The notes under the pieces are model-generated. The model worked only from the letters and a program-made list of their open reading frames with translations. It was not told the origin of the DNA and made no database searches. Both the position numbers and the translations under genes were made by a program. A DNA stretch of 64,000 bases, from contig OZ020309.1 of assembly GCA_963971305.1 (NCBI GenBank), forward strand, positions 17,477,001-17,541,000, read 5' to 3'. The DNA is from Arcuatula senhousia. Its lineage: Eukaryota > Mollusca > Bivalvia > Mytilida > Mytilidae. This document shows, one piece after another, positions 12,541 through 23,005 of this stretch. Positions within the stretch are counted from its first letter, which is position 1. Each line of letters begins with the position of its first letter.

Positions 12541-12741
12541 ATTATTTATGTGCTGCGCATTATTTATGTGCTCTACAAAGCAATTTCATATCTTCAGGCG
12601 TTGATGTGTTTAAAAGGTTTTAAAGATCATTTAAACCCCTTCACATATGCAATATTCTCTTACGAGTTGTAACGTATAGTTTTACGAGATTTTGCAAGAT
12701 TTTCCTTTTTACGATCTATAATCCGGGCTTTCGCTTTTTCT

Positions 12742-13212
12742 TATAGACAAAAAAGATCGTAGACTGGATCTCACTTTTAATCTCACTTTCCGTTATATTT
12801 ATGATGTCATTTCATTGAACAATTCTCGATTTGGTGACTTTCTCCATCCTATAAATTCACAGATACTTGAAAAAAAGACACTATGGATTCTAGGAAGTCT
12901 GCTTCATATTTATATCTACATCTTGAAATAGACATTCAAAGAAAACTTTCAACAAAGCTCTTTGACAAACGTTTTGACTTTAACTCTCCCTTCATGAGTA
13001 GCAACATACCGTCCGCTCCAGCTTATGGAGTTTACGTAACTCAATTGATACGTTATTCAAGAGCTTACGGGATTTCCATCAATTTCCTTACCAGAGCGTC
13101 ACGTCTGACACAAGAATTGCTCACACAGTGTGATGTTGCTTCTCGGTTGCTGTCTTCACTTAAGAAATTTTACGGAAAACATCATGCGCTAAAAAACAAA
13201 TTTCTCATATGA
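12742..13212 (+). pseudogene. Reverse transcriptase C-terminal relic (copy A)
   Basis: A decayed retroelement polymerase. The segment SRFGDFLHPI followed by SASYLYLHLEI, then KLFDKR.DF, then SSNIPSAPAYGVYVTQLIRY and LLSSLKKFYGKHH, matches in order a reverse transcriptase C-terminus very common in bivalve genomes. The catalytic YIDD box just upstream has become YIYD. The final 109 codons (12883-13212) remain open, while the upstream part is interrupted. The relics at 41530-42046 (plus) and 42330-42872 (minus) are other members of the same family; the latter keeps YIDDVLSL. The retroelement class is not resolved. Confidence 0.7.
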
Positions 13213-13437
13213 GTGCAGATATTGGTTTATCATAAGGTTTTGTTTTGTCGTCCTTACTTTATTTGACACACTGAATTGCAATACCCCCATGCACGTTTAA
13301 GACCCCTTTGTAGAGTTCGGTAAGGGCTCAATTAGGGCCGCTATAAAAGCAACACTCGCCCACTGCTAGCTGGAGAGGGATTCACATAAGCATTAGGCTT
13401 GTTACCAAATTCAGGATAAATAAAGAAGCGTCAAGTT

Positions 13438-13680
13438 GGTTACTTATTCCCTATTCCTTATCTAATTAACGAATAAGTAACTTATTTCTTATTCTTAAGA
13501 ATAAACTAAATAGGGAATAAGTAACCAGTAGTCTATTCCTTATTTATTTTTTCAACTGGATTTCGCAACACCATAATTTTTTGAAATGGTTATTATTTTA
13601 TTCCATCTCGCCATTCCTTATTTTCCAGAACACTAAATAGGGAATTAGTAACTGGTTACTTATTCCTTATTCTCTGGGGT
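13438..13680. repeat. Foldback module of GAATAAGTAAC palindromes (copy A)
   Basis: GGTTACTTATTCCCTATT at 13438-13455 is perfectly complementary, inverted, to 13509-13526. The loop itself contains the perfect palindrome TTATTCTTAAGAATAA. Two further copies of the same words (AATAGGGAATTAGTAAC, GGTTACTTATTCC) follow near 13632-13665. The structure could extrude as nested hairpins. It recurs at 56557-56799. Confidence 0.75.
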
Positions 13681-14379
13681 CAGATAAGCTATTGCCAACA
13701 CTTTGCGTCCGTAGTTCGTAAATTTTTTTAAACGTTAATTGCTCTGACGCAATAGTTTATTTGCAACCAAACTTTTGGTCAAAAGTAAACTATTGTTTTG
13801 TTTACCTTTTTACTAGCCATCGTACAACACCTTTTATGACATTATGAAAACTGATGCGTTATTGCAAAAAATTGAACCCTCAAACAAGGAAACAATCACT
13901 TATTTTGTTTTCCTTAAAATTCAAAGTCAATATACGTACTATGTTTTCGGGTGTTCGGTTACTTTTTATATTCTTAACCTTTAAATTCAAAGTGCATTTA
14001 AAAATCCCCCAAACAAATTGTATAACGAAAGACAAACAAAAAACCAGTGTCAATTCTTTGCATGCGTAGGTGTTTGAAGACATTAAATGAGATGGTACGA
14101 GATCGTAAACAATAAATTATATAATGCATGTGCCTTAGTACTTTCAAGCGTATTATCCTCGTACTATATTCGATGATATTCTTATGTGTTTTTTTTTAAA
14201 TCCTTAGACCTTCAGTCTCAATCGTATTCTATTTGAATGTGATTTTTAGTTTAAACAAGTTAGGGACTGGCTTGCCAATAAAGTGAAATTGTCCTGTTCC
14301 ATTTCCTACATACCTTCTCAGCACTCAAGTTCTCGAAGTATGCGGAGAAGTTTCTGTCTCTTTGTGCGTACTAGTTCAA

Positions 14380-14412
14380 ATAACACAAACTCAAGTCGTC
14401 ACGAGAGTTAAC
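14380..14412. repeat. Dispersed repeat fragment (CGAGAGTTAACTCAGG)
   Basis: The words ACTCAAGTCGTCACGAGAGT and AACTCAGGTGTTCC recur with changes near 16670, 27910-27940, 30130-30175, 42160-42205, 42950-42990 (inverted) and 57500-57540. It appears to be one short conserved module of an abundant repeat, often next to the GTCAAAAGTCCGAA module. Confidence 0.55.
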
Positions 14413-14810
14413 TCAGGTGTTCCTAGATTTTAAATGTGAAACAGCAATAGAACATAGAACATATTTTATTTTACAATCAAGGGCCCAACAATTGGCAGCA
14501 TGAGTATACATATAACATTTAAAGAGAAAATAACAATAATTAAAGAGTAACAATCACACATCAGAGTAGCAATATGATGATCATCTACTAGTATAACATC
14601 AAACACTCCTTGACTTTCCCTTACTTCATTGTCCATTTGTAATCTTTTTGGCTTGTGCATATATATACTGTATTTATTTTCATTTGTAATTACCATGAAC
14701 CCGCCTTGTAAAGTACAACAGCCTGTACACTTGTTGCCGCCGCCCGTTAAAATAAACAATTATATTTCATATATTTTGGGGTAAAGATAAACGGACTGCA
14801 TCAAAGTCAC

Positions 14811-14970
14811 TCAACCCGGAAAATCAAGGCCAAGGTCAAAAGATGGGGATGCAACTGTGCTAAGCTACTTCTGGGGCATATAACAAGTTTCCTCAACCGA
14901 AGACTTGTAGTTCTTGAGATATGGAGTTGCTCATAAAACCTAAACAATCGCTATTATATGTATTGAAAAT
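14811..14970 (-). repeat. Single diverged monomer of the 174 bp repeat (copy A)
   Basis: Reading the minus strand, this segment matches one unit of the tandem array at 51617-52138: TCAAGAACTA, TGAGGAAACTTGTTAT, AGCACAGTTGCATCCCCATC and TTGACCTTGGCCTTGATTTT occur in the same order. It is recognisable but diverged, and inverted relative to the array. Its duplicate is at 57930-58089. Confidence 0.65.
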
Positions 14971-16244
14971 TCTATGTGCATATGTTTAGAAAATGAAATA
15001 AAAAGAATAGGTCACCGTGCTTATTTTTTGTAGAAAATTGATCAAAAACAGGTCAAATTTGGCTATATTTTATATAGATTGTTTTTTCAAATTTCACGGG
15101 ATAGATTTTTGTTATATTTTGTCAAAACATCAATATGTGTTAGTTCTTTGAAAATAAGGTATAAAATCATGGGGTCACCATTCATTTTCTGAAAATGAAT
15201 TGGAAAAACTGAATTTTCCTTACACATTTCATACAAATTATCTCCCTTGAAAAAAGTACGGGAAATGTTATAAAATGAAGATAACAGTAAGGTTTTGTTT
15301 CAAACTTATTTTTTCTCGAATAATTTATCATACTAACAATCTTCATACAGTTAAATAGCAATGTTTTTGCCTTTGCTTAAATTTGGTTATATACTCAGAA
15401 AAGTTGCTCAGTGTTATACCACTGTACTACCTTAAATGTATTGTTTGATTAATTAATAGATATAGATACATCATGTAACTCTAGTTTCATTATAAAAAAA
15501 TGTTTTTCTCAATTATAAAACTTGATAACCATGAGAAAGCTTAACATAAGTATGTCTTATTTAGTTAGTTGCAGTATGTACATGCAACCTTAGACTGGTC
15601 TCCCAATCTACTTAATAAATACTTAAGTTGCAGTAAAATATTTGGTCACTATTTCTCCCTGTGATACATGCATGTACAAGAAAATATTATAGTTGTCGAA
15701 AATCATGAGGGAAGATGAAAAGCGCCCCCATGCATTCATATACTTTAATTTAAAGTTTTATCACTTAAAATAGACTCTAATGTAATTATTTGCAGATGAT
15801 GTCATACCTTAATCCCTTTTGTTGTCATTTCATTGGATAGCTATGTCTATTGAACACCCAATATACACTCATTCTCCATCTACTTTACTAGCTAAGTTAC
15901 CCTATTGAGTAAACAAAATCAGGTTTTACATGGTCGATTGAAACAGCTGTAATTTACTTTTTATATCCCTAGTTATATGGCATAGCTAATTCAAAATCAC
16001 ATTTTCTTTTTAATCAAATCTTTAAAAAATATAATTTATAAAAATTTCACAAGTCTGCGAAAAAAATGAAGATCTTGTACTTTCTTTTCATTCTTGAAGG
16101 CATTGTCACGTAAAATGTTGTCTACGATTCAAGACGGATTTAAAAAAAAATTGTACCATAAATACCTTTGACAAATTTATTTTGCAATGTCACTGAAGAG
16201 GAAGTTTTAACCTTTAGAACAAATTCATGACGGAGACATTAATG
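14971..16244. other. Non-coding AT-rich DNA, duplicated
   Basis: No gene or clear repeat is recognised. The region is present almost unchanged at 58090-59363. Confidence 0.45.
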
Positions 16245-16345
16245 TCAGAAAAAAATACAACAAAGTTCCAGACTTTTAATTTGTCTACTCCTGACGCCCA
16301 TTTTATCTAGTCAAAATTCATCAGTCATGTCAGTGCCACAATCAC
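16245..16345. repeat. Fragment of TTCGTCTATTCAAGACTCAT dispersed repeat
   Basis: ACAACAAAGTTCCAGAC, CTGACGCCCATTTTATCTAG and TTCATCAGTCA are diverged versions of the head of the repeat at 38296-38640. The duplicate is at 59364-59464. Confidence 0.5.
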
Positions 16346-16959
16346 CAAATAAAGTTATTATTATAGTAATAATAATTGTACAATCATTTATTTTTAAGCC
16401 GGGGTACATTTTTTTGTGGTAAAGAACAAAGAAAGTGTTAAAAAGTTTCTAAGGTCTTTTTATAGATGCAACTAACCAATTCCAAACTTTTTTGGAAAGG
16501 TCAAAGATCAAAGGAAAAAAGACCCACAAACAATGGCACGGACAAATATTTGAAAGAAACAAATGTCAGAGAGAACAAAGGCAACACCAGAAAGCACGAA
16601 TTTGAAAAGCAAGAAGAAACAAATAACATAAAAACACATAAAACAACAGAACAGAAATCAAGAACACGAACTCGAGTCGTATCGAGAGTAATTTGTCATT
16701 ATGAAAAGTCATTAGTAAGTATATATCAAAGGGAATACGGGTACTTTTATACTCTTTATCACTAAATTTAAATTGCATTTTAAAATGTTCAATACAAATT
16801 GTATACTTTAAGACAAAGATGTGTAAACCAAAAAGCAAAACCTGATAAATAAAAATGCAGGTGTTTGCCACCATCTAAATAAAGGTAATAACAAAACTGC
16901 CGAACTTGAATGACCAATCTTGTAGTCCAGAGAAAATTACAAAAACGAATCAGTCATAC

Positions 16960-17165
16960 CGGAGAATTGGTGGATCGCAATGGTCCTGACTTGGTACAAG
17001 CATTTCAAACGAAATGGTGGGTTAAACCAGGTTTTATGGCGTCAAAACTCCCTCTTCCTCTTCTTAGGATCCGGTAATGACCATAGAACACAACATAGTT
17101 GTGAGACACAATAGGGATCTTGAGGTGATCATCTCAGTACAGCAGACCAGTCAAACACTAATTAA
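16960..17165. repeat. Dispersed repeat fragment (CCTGACTTGGTACAAGCATT)
   Basis: The words CCTGACTTGGTACAAGCATT, AAATGGTGGGTTAAACC and GGTTTTATGGC match, from memory, a dispersed repeat frequent in mussel genomes. A small inverted piece with AAGTCAGGACCATTGCGATC is at 53325-53345. No coding potential is visible. Confidence 0.4.
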
Positions 17166-18235
17166 GACAATTAACCACCATATCTTTTTACACAATTTTG
17201 AGCTTTTCTACTAGTGGCTGATAACGAAGAAAGAATTTTTTAGGGAAATGTCACAGCATGAGATTTTAGAATATGAATATGCAAATTTCAATTATTTTGT
17301 CTTTAAATGGTAGGTAAATGCATATAGTTTACGAAAATATCCTTTTCATTATAAATAAACTAGGAAAAACCCGCGGCAAAATCAATCGTTGCATTGCTTT
17401 AGAAAATACATGTAGACCCCACAATAAAGGCATTGCATTTGCATGACCATATATGGTTGTGTTAATCTCAAATTAATGGTTCTACGGCTGACTGATCCTT
17501 TGTTATCGATGGATGCAGGGCCCGTCTTCCACCACGGGGAGGTACTGGTTGGAATTCTGGAGATTCTACGGTATTATTTTAACTTTAATTAAGTTTTAGT
17601 TTATAATCTCTTATTGTTTTTTTATCCCACCTGTAGATTTTGTTTTTTCAAGCAAAAGTCCAGTGGCTGGAGACATTTCATTTCTTTCCTACGCATTTTT
17701 ATCGTTGACCCTAGTTTTACACATTTTAAAATTTCAATATGGTTTTCATTTTTCTATCAAGTTTCAATTTTTGACAATAAAATATTTTTTGCATACATTT
17801 TTATACTAAACATACTAATATAATCTATTATATAAAATCTTTAAATATAAAGCATAATTAATGGAAAAGCTTTTTTGTTTTTTTTTTTTTTGTGTAGTTT
17901 TCTGAAAACAGGGGAAATAATATATATTTCAAACATTATAAAAAAGAGGGTATATTAAATTCCGGAACGATGACGGCTATAGCGTTTCCGGATCAATTAA
18001 TTAGGTTAATTAGCAAACTGCAGACATAATTGCATATGTGCTTATTAAATTTCAGAAGGGCACAACCATCCCCTATTTTTGATATATAAAGCTTAGTCGT
18101 AGCATTTGTTGTTTAGGCCGTAACCCGGCTAACAAAAAACGCTTCGTTATTTTAGTAGTAGTATAGAAGATAAATATTAACCCACCACAATCAAACTCGT
18201 CGCTATGAAAGCTACAACTATTTTTGTAAATTATA
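17166..18235. other. AT-rich DNA, no feature recognised
   Basis: The stretch contains poly-T runs (17619-17626, 17880-17892) and short frames without motifs. It belongs to the 5.5 kb block (16873-22349) that is absent from copy B. Confidence 0.45.
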
Positions 18236-18417
18236 TGACATGTGAATTTTACTTTAGCCTTTTAATTTGAGTTTTTACTTTTATAACTTTTCCTATTTTA
18301 ACACATTCATTGGCATGATATGTTTATGACATGTGAATTTTACTTAAGCCTTTTAATTTGAGTTTTCACTTTTATAACTTTTCCTATTTTAACACATTCA
18401 TTGGCATGATATGTTTA
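18236..18417 (+). repeat. 91 bp tandem duplication
   Basis: Two adjacent units start TGACATGTGAATTTTACTT at 18236 and TGACATGTGAATTTTACTT at 18327, each ending GGCATGATATGTTTA. They differ at only a couple of positions, so the duplication is recent. Confidence 0.92.
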
Positions 18418-18917
18418 TAGTCCTAGCAACCATCATAAGATATTAGATAGGCGATGGGTCAAATAATTTTAAATAAACCCGTTAAGCAGTTTTTTGTATT
18501 TGTTATTCTGTCGCTTTTCTAAGCTCTTGATAAGAAGAAAGCTTATTTCACTCAATTCGTATCGACTTGCAGAGAATATGTATATAATTAATATGAAAAA
18601 ATTGTATCGAAAAGAGTACAAATTATTTAACCAACTACGCATGTTAGCATGGAAGCCAATGCATTATACAAGTTGAATGGCTATAAACAACAAAGCAATT
18701 GCTATGAGTGTATATTGAGATATCAAGCTGTGTACGGTCACGTTTGATGTTTAGATGCTTTAAAACACCTGCATTTATGCTGATTAATTTTATATTTTCT
18801 CACCTTTAAATTTTATAGTTATACAATTTATTTTCGAGATTTTTAAGTGCAATTTAGTTCGAGAGGTCAGGAGTATAAAAAGTAAATATACTTTTGTATG
18901 TATCGCAAGAGGGAGAT

Positions 18918-19100
18918 TTGGAGCAGACCGGACCTGGAGTGAACCAGTCCTAGAGCAGACCAGACATAGACAAAGTCTGCTTTAGAAGTGAACTTTGGAG
19001 TGGACCTAGGTTCACTAAAACCAAACCAGACCAGCAAAAAGCAGACCTAGAGCAGACCTCTGGTCCACTTTTCAAGTCTGGTTGGCATACAGGTTAGGTT
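18918..19100. repeat. GCAGACC-rich dispersed repeat
   Basis: The segment is packed with GAGCAGACC, CCAGACC, AAGTCTG and GTCCACTTT words in both orientations, so it can fold on itself, and it ends near CCCATCTGTAT. A related unit at 30371-30561 ends CTCATCTGTATACC. No coding potential is visible. Confidence 0.6.
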
Positions 19101-19903
19101 TGGACCCATCTGTATCAAGCTTTTTCTTAAAAAATCTCCTTTCAGTTGAAATAATTAGAGGAAAAATGTGTGACTAATGTTTACAAAGAAATGTATAAGA
19201 AAATTTAGTTTTCCTAAAATATCTCGAAAAGAGTACCGTGACCCCACGTTTTCATAACAGAAATCAATCGTATATTCTTTTTGTGTTATGATTAAACACA
19301 AATTTGTACAAATTTCTACGTCAGGTTTTAAAAATATATGCATTTAAAGGATTTGCCTTATATATCACACGGCAGAACCATTAAGACGAGGAATAATGTT
19401 GACGGACGGGACATAGACGTAAAATCCTTGAAACGGATTAAAACACAGGTAAAATAAACAATTTGGGATGGATATAGTCAGAAAAGGTAAGACATTTTAT
19501 TTGTTTACAAATAATAATAGAAAAACTGAAGCGTACAGTATAAAGAAAAATGAACTAGCTAAATATTTATGTTTGAAACATTGAAATCGGCCATGTAGTT
19601 GTCGAGAACATTAACAAACCAATAGCCTACCCTCTTACTATAGCACACTTTCAATACGAGCAACGTGTAGCAAAAACCACTTTTTTGTGTTTTTTAAAAG
19701 TTTTGTGCTCTTTTAATGATTTTTGAAATTGTATAGGCTGTTCATCAATTTATTCACGAAGCCATGGACTGCAAAGCATGTCGCTGTCCAAGAAAAAGGG
19801 GTACATGCAAATAATCTACGTAACGGACGAATACATGCATGATTTATAATGTATCAGACAAATTGTGCGTGTATATACTTTGTTAGCGACTGTCGTATGA
19901 ACG
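19101..19903. other. AT-rich DNA, no feature recognised
   Basis: Only short frames without motifs are seen. Confidence 0.45.
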
Positions 19904-20164
19904 TTGTGTCTTAACTGCAAACGACAGTCTGAGTTAAATTTATTAATTTTAAATAAAAATGTATCGATATCAGTTCTGGTGCCGCCAGGTGGATACAACA
20001 ACCTTCTTCTTCCATGTAATTGTAAGATGGCTATTGGTGTGTTCGTCTGTGATGGATGCCTTAAATGGTTTCAACAGAAATGCAAAGAATTAAAACAAAA
20101 CACGAAAACCACTTATTGGTTGTGTCGCATGTGTAATCAAGTTGAGTTAAATTTAGATTTTTAG
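19904..20164 (+). pseudogene. PHD-finger-like zinc-binding fragment
   Basis: In an 86-codon frame, residues 38-77 give the spacing C38-x-C40, C49-x2-C52, then WFQQKC (C60) and WLCRMC (C74, C77), with Trp72 before the last pair. This is the C4HC3 layout of a PHD finger with seven of eight metal ligands; the expected His in WFHQKC is Gln57. PHD-type fingers of this C-x-C form occur in ORF1 proteins of some invertebrate non-LTR retrotransposons and in chromatin proteins, so this may be a TE remnant; that is inference. The first 26 residues look unrelated, the annotated Met is probably not a true start, and no flanking domain is visible. Confidence 0.5.
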
Positions 20165-20269
20165 AATTTGTTGCCCGCTTGGATTGCATAACTTAATAAA
20201 AAAAAATGCAACTCATTATTTCATATCGTCAGTATATGGACCTATATCTATTTGCCGTAATAATAAGTG

Positions 20270-20301
20270 CCGTAACAATAAGAAAATTCTTATTGTTACG
20301 G
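20270..20301. repeat. Perfect hairpin, 15 bp arms
   Basis: CCGTAACAATAAGAA at 20270-20284 is followed, after two A, by its exact inverse complement at 20287-20301. The same arms form a second hairpin at 20354-20384. Incomplete GCCGTAA words flank the pair at 20253 and 20398. Confidence 0.9.
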
Positions 20302-20353
20302 TCGTAAATGATTCGGTCTCCGTCCCGTCATCTGTTCCCGATTTTCGTCTTTG

Positions 20354-20384
20354 CCGTAACAATAAGAATTTCTTATTGTTACGG
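20354..20384. repeat. Second perfect hairpin with the same arms
   Basis: CCGTAACAATAAGAA at 20354-20368 and its inverse complement at 20370-20384 are separated by one T. The arms are identical to those of the hairpin 84 bp upstream, while the DNA between the hairpins is unrelated to either. Confidence 0.9.
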
Positions 20385-20647
20385 TTTTGCCAAAATTTGC
20401 CGTAACCGTATCCTGTGCCTAAATTGTAATATGAAAAATGTCTTTAATCAAGGAATTCCTTGCTTTAATGTATAAAGTTATTTTCATACACTCAACAAAC
20501 AAAACAACTATATATACGTTAATCGTCCTCGTGTACACGTAGTAATATAGATATATTCATTTTGTATATTTAATGCAACAGACATCTACCGTATCATCTA
20601 CAGTTAAAATGACCAAATAAATTTAAAATTATTCTATTATAATATCA

Positions 20648-20860
20648 TTTACCATCCCCATTTACCATTCGGTAGACCAATCAAATTCGATTTACCATTT
20701 ACCATCCCCATTCCCCATTTACCATCCCCATTTACGATCCCCATCCCCATACACGATACTCTTCCCCATACACCATCCCCATACACTATACTATCCCCCA
20801 TATACCATTTACCATTCACCATCCCCATCCCCATCCCCATTTACCATCTCCCCATTTACT
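20648..20860. repeat. CCAT-rich minisatellite
   Basis: About 210 bp are built from CATTTACCATCCC and CCCATCCCCAT words in irregular order. The long Met-Gly reading frame on the minus strand here is a by-product of the repeat. Confidence 0.9.
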
Positions 20861-20949
20861 ATAGATTGGGAAGCTTTTACCATTTAGGGACTGTATATAC
20901 TTCAAAATCATAGGCTGATCTGACAAATGATAACCATTAAAGTAGACGA

Positions 20950-21095
20950 TAAATAGATGTGGAATAATTGTACGTGACACAACCAACATAAAAAAACGGG
21001 AATTTAAAAAATCACAATGGAAAACAGCCAGCAGTCTTCAGCATGACCATAAGTCGCTGCTCGCCGTCTTGCATTGGCCCAAGACTAAAAATACA
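20950..21095. repeat. Decayed dispersed repeat (GTGACACAACCAACAT)
   Basis: GATGTGGAATAATTGTACGTG, ACACAACCAACAT and CAGCAGTCTTCAGCATGACC resemble 10990-11095 and 51505-51545, and parts of an abundant mussel repeat as I remember it. Degenerate and non-coding. Confidence 0.35.
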
Positions 21096-21360
21096 AAAAA
21101 AGGATGAGTCCATTTTGCCTTTTGGTCATACTTAGAAAAAAGTCAAAATAACAATGTACGATTTTTTTTTTACATCTTCGCATGCTTGGAATGCAACTAA
21201 ATGTTGAAAATAGTAATATTATAAAACGAAAATTGTAAAAATTTCTAGGCAAAAAATAAATGTTTGATTTTCGTCTTCGGTATTCCCAGAATCCCGTTGG
21301 TAGCTTTTGTTCTCAGAATAATTTGAAGATTGAAACTTTTTTAAACTTAAACATTAAGCT

Positions 21361-21550
21361 GGGGCCGTGTCAACGAAGCTATCCTAGGATTGAGACATGT
21401 CTTTGGACCGTCTTTAGATATGGATTAGTCTTAGGACAGGTCAACGAAAGGGTCCTAATTTGAGATGCGTCCTTAAATGTGACCAAAATTTGAGATAACA
21501 ATTTAGTTGACTTAAGACCATCCTAATTAATTAGGACTATCCTAGCGTAT
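21361..21550. mobile_element. One-ended relative of the 3941-4590 element
   Basis: The left end GGGGCCGTGTCAACGAAGCT followed by ATCCTAGGA parallels the end of the 3941-4590 element (GGGGCGGTGTTCTCGAAGCT, TCTTAGGAC). A second internal version (GACAGGTCAACGAAAGGGTC) lies at about 21435. No matching right end was found, so the copy is truncated. Confidence 0.5.
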
Positions 21551-21984
21551 TGAAATTAGTAAATAAATAATAATTGTGGATACTTATCTTAGATGACGAG
21601 CGAATTACATCAGACGGAAAAGGGTATCCAGAGAAAGAGACTGTTATAGTTACAAATTATTTTTATTACTCATAATATATAGTGGACCATTTTTGTGAAA
21701 ATCTTGAATGTACGGATTTTTTGTGGTCGATTTTGACACAGTTTGTTATTCAATACTTTTTCATGCTTTCTTTATGTATGGCGTGGCTGGAAAATCTCGA
21801 AAAGAAAACATCCTTTTACTTTTAACATCTGATAGAAAAAAATAAATTGAATTTCTGTGTCTGAAAAAGTTGGTACTCCTATTTTTGGTCATTGTTAAAA
21901 TAAAAAAAGTACACCAAAGTTTCAATCAACAAATTTTATATCACCGGATGCGCGTTTAGTCTATTCAAGACGTATAAGTTCTAG

Positions 21985-22110
21985 TTTAATAAAAAGAAAA
22001 TGCTCAAGCTATACACATGCATTTGATATCGAATTCATGTGTTACATAATGTATGAAAAACAGGTTCATTTGTAAATTTTATGAGTTGTATAGCCATATT
22101 GGACGGTAAA
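21985..22110 (+). pseudogene. Orphan fragment of Methyltransf_FA/PAN gene intron 1
   Basis: This segment (AAAGAAAATGCTCAAGCTAT, then TGCATTTGATATCGAATTCA, ending TTTTATGAGTTGTATAGCC) matches, over about 110 bp, the start of intron 1 of gene B (61795-61900) more closely than gene A's own intron 1 2.5 kb downstream. No exon of the family is found beside it. It is probably what remains of a further gene copy. Confidence 0.65.
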
Positions 22111-22394
22111 AAACCAAAAGTATTGAATGTTAAGTTCTAAAACAAAATAGTTTGACTAGGGAAATCATAACCAGCAACGAAGAGAACGACCTTTTGTAGT
22201 AGAAGGAATGAAACCTGGTGTTTAAACAATCTTGACTTTAACAATCCGAAATTTCAACGACAAAAAAGTATTACAAATCATTGGTAAATTCTTGTCAGAC
22301 CAGTCTGACGACCTGGCTTGTGATTAGCATCGGGGATCTCCTACCAGCAGCGGTTGTTGAACCAGTGGTATCAAAATACAGACACAAAAGCGGG

Positions 22395-23005
22395 AATTTT
22401 GGTTATGCTGTGTATGCATATTTCAAGAAGTAACCTCTCATCATCTGCAATTGAATCAAAACTTTGGAAGCGCTTAATTTTAAAATCAATTGCACTTTTC
22501 GAGGTTTGCACTGTATTTTGCATGTGTAAGGTCACCTTTAAATATTTTTTTTTGAAAAATGAGCCAATGAAAGACCATCTTCTAGACAAACCAAAACAAA
22601 TAACATAAATTCGACGAATACAAACATCAGCTTTGAAGCGGTTTTATAAGTATTTATCATATATGTCGTATTTATAGTCTATCCCATGCGTCGTCTTATC
22701 ATAGTTTGGTGTAAGATATTCATTTTGATACTTTGTTTTGAAACCATTGTGTTAATTTTAATTATCTTTTCTAAAGTTATTATCCTTACAACAGAAATAA
22801 AAACATATTGGACATCGCATTGCGCACAAGCTATTTAATCAAAAATTGATACTGATTGTACAACTATAAAATCGTTTCTTAGCTTACTGCAGTGCCGCAC
22901 TTATTAAAACTCTTCAATATGGACATTGGACTTTTTTTCAAATATCTGAAACTATAGGGTTTATTTGTACATTGTTTTCATCTTAATTGAACTCAACCTT
23001 GTGAT
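22395..23005. other. 611 bp present only in copy A
   Basis: The sequence between GCGGG at 22394 and TATAAAA at 23006 has no counterpart in copy B, where the two edges are joined. No gene or repeat is recognised inside. Confidence 0.6.

Larger units (their letters stand above)
6069..16872 (+). repeat. Copy A of large direct duplication
   Basis: This block recurs in the same orientation at 44688-59991. The match is nearly base for base, with scattered single-base changes (for example GAGCTACCC against GAGCAACCC near 7030 and 45660), homopolymer length changes and small indels. The copies part company at about 11888, where copy B carries an extra 4.4 kb, and at 16872, where copy B jumps to sequence equivalent to 22350. 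The left boundary lies inside the inverted-repeat element at 5513-7494. No gene is recognised inside; content is repeats and relics listed separately. Confidence 0.92.

Noticed and set aside
12364..12672. 102-codon frame duplicated at 55483-55791
   Set aside because: It runs through the GTCAAAAGTCCGAA dispersed repeat, is rich in Lys/Asn from AT bias, and has no motif.
13741..13800. Possible additional small inverted repeats around AGTTTACTTTTGACC words
   Set aside because: Arms are short and imperfect (ACTATTG / CAATAGT type) and expected by chance in AT-rich DNA.
14466..14759. 97-codon minus-strand frame kept in both copies (57586-57879)
   Set aside because: Conservation is explained by the recent duplication of the whole block. 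No domain is visible, and the start overlaps a GGCGGCGG-type repeat tract.
16466..16765. 99-codon Lys/Thr-rich frame duplicated at 59585-59884
   Set aside because: It overlaps the CGAGAGT dispersed repeat, and an equally long frame exists on the opposite strand. No coding signature.
20649..20840. Met-Gly-rich frame on the minus strand
   Set aside because: By-product of the CCAT minisatellite.
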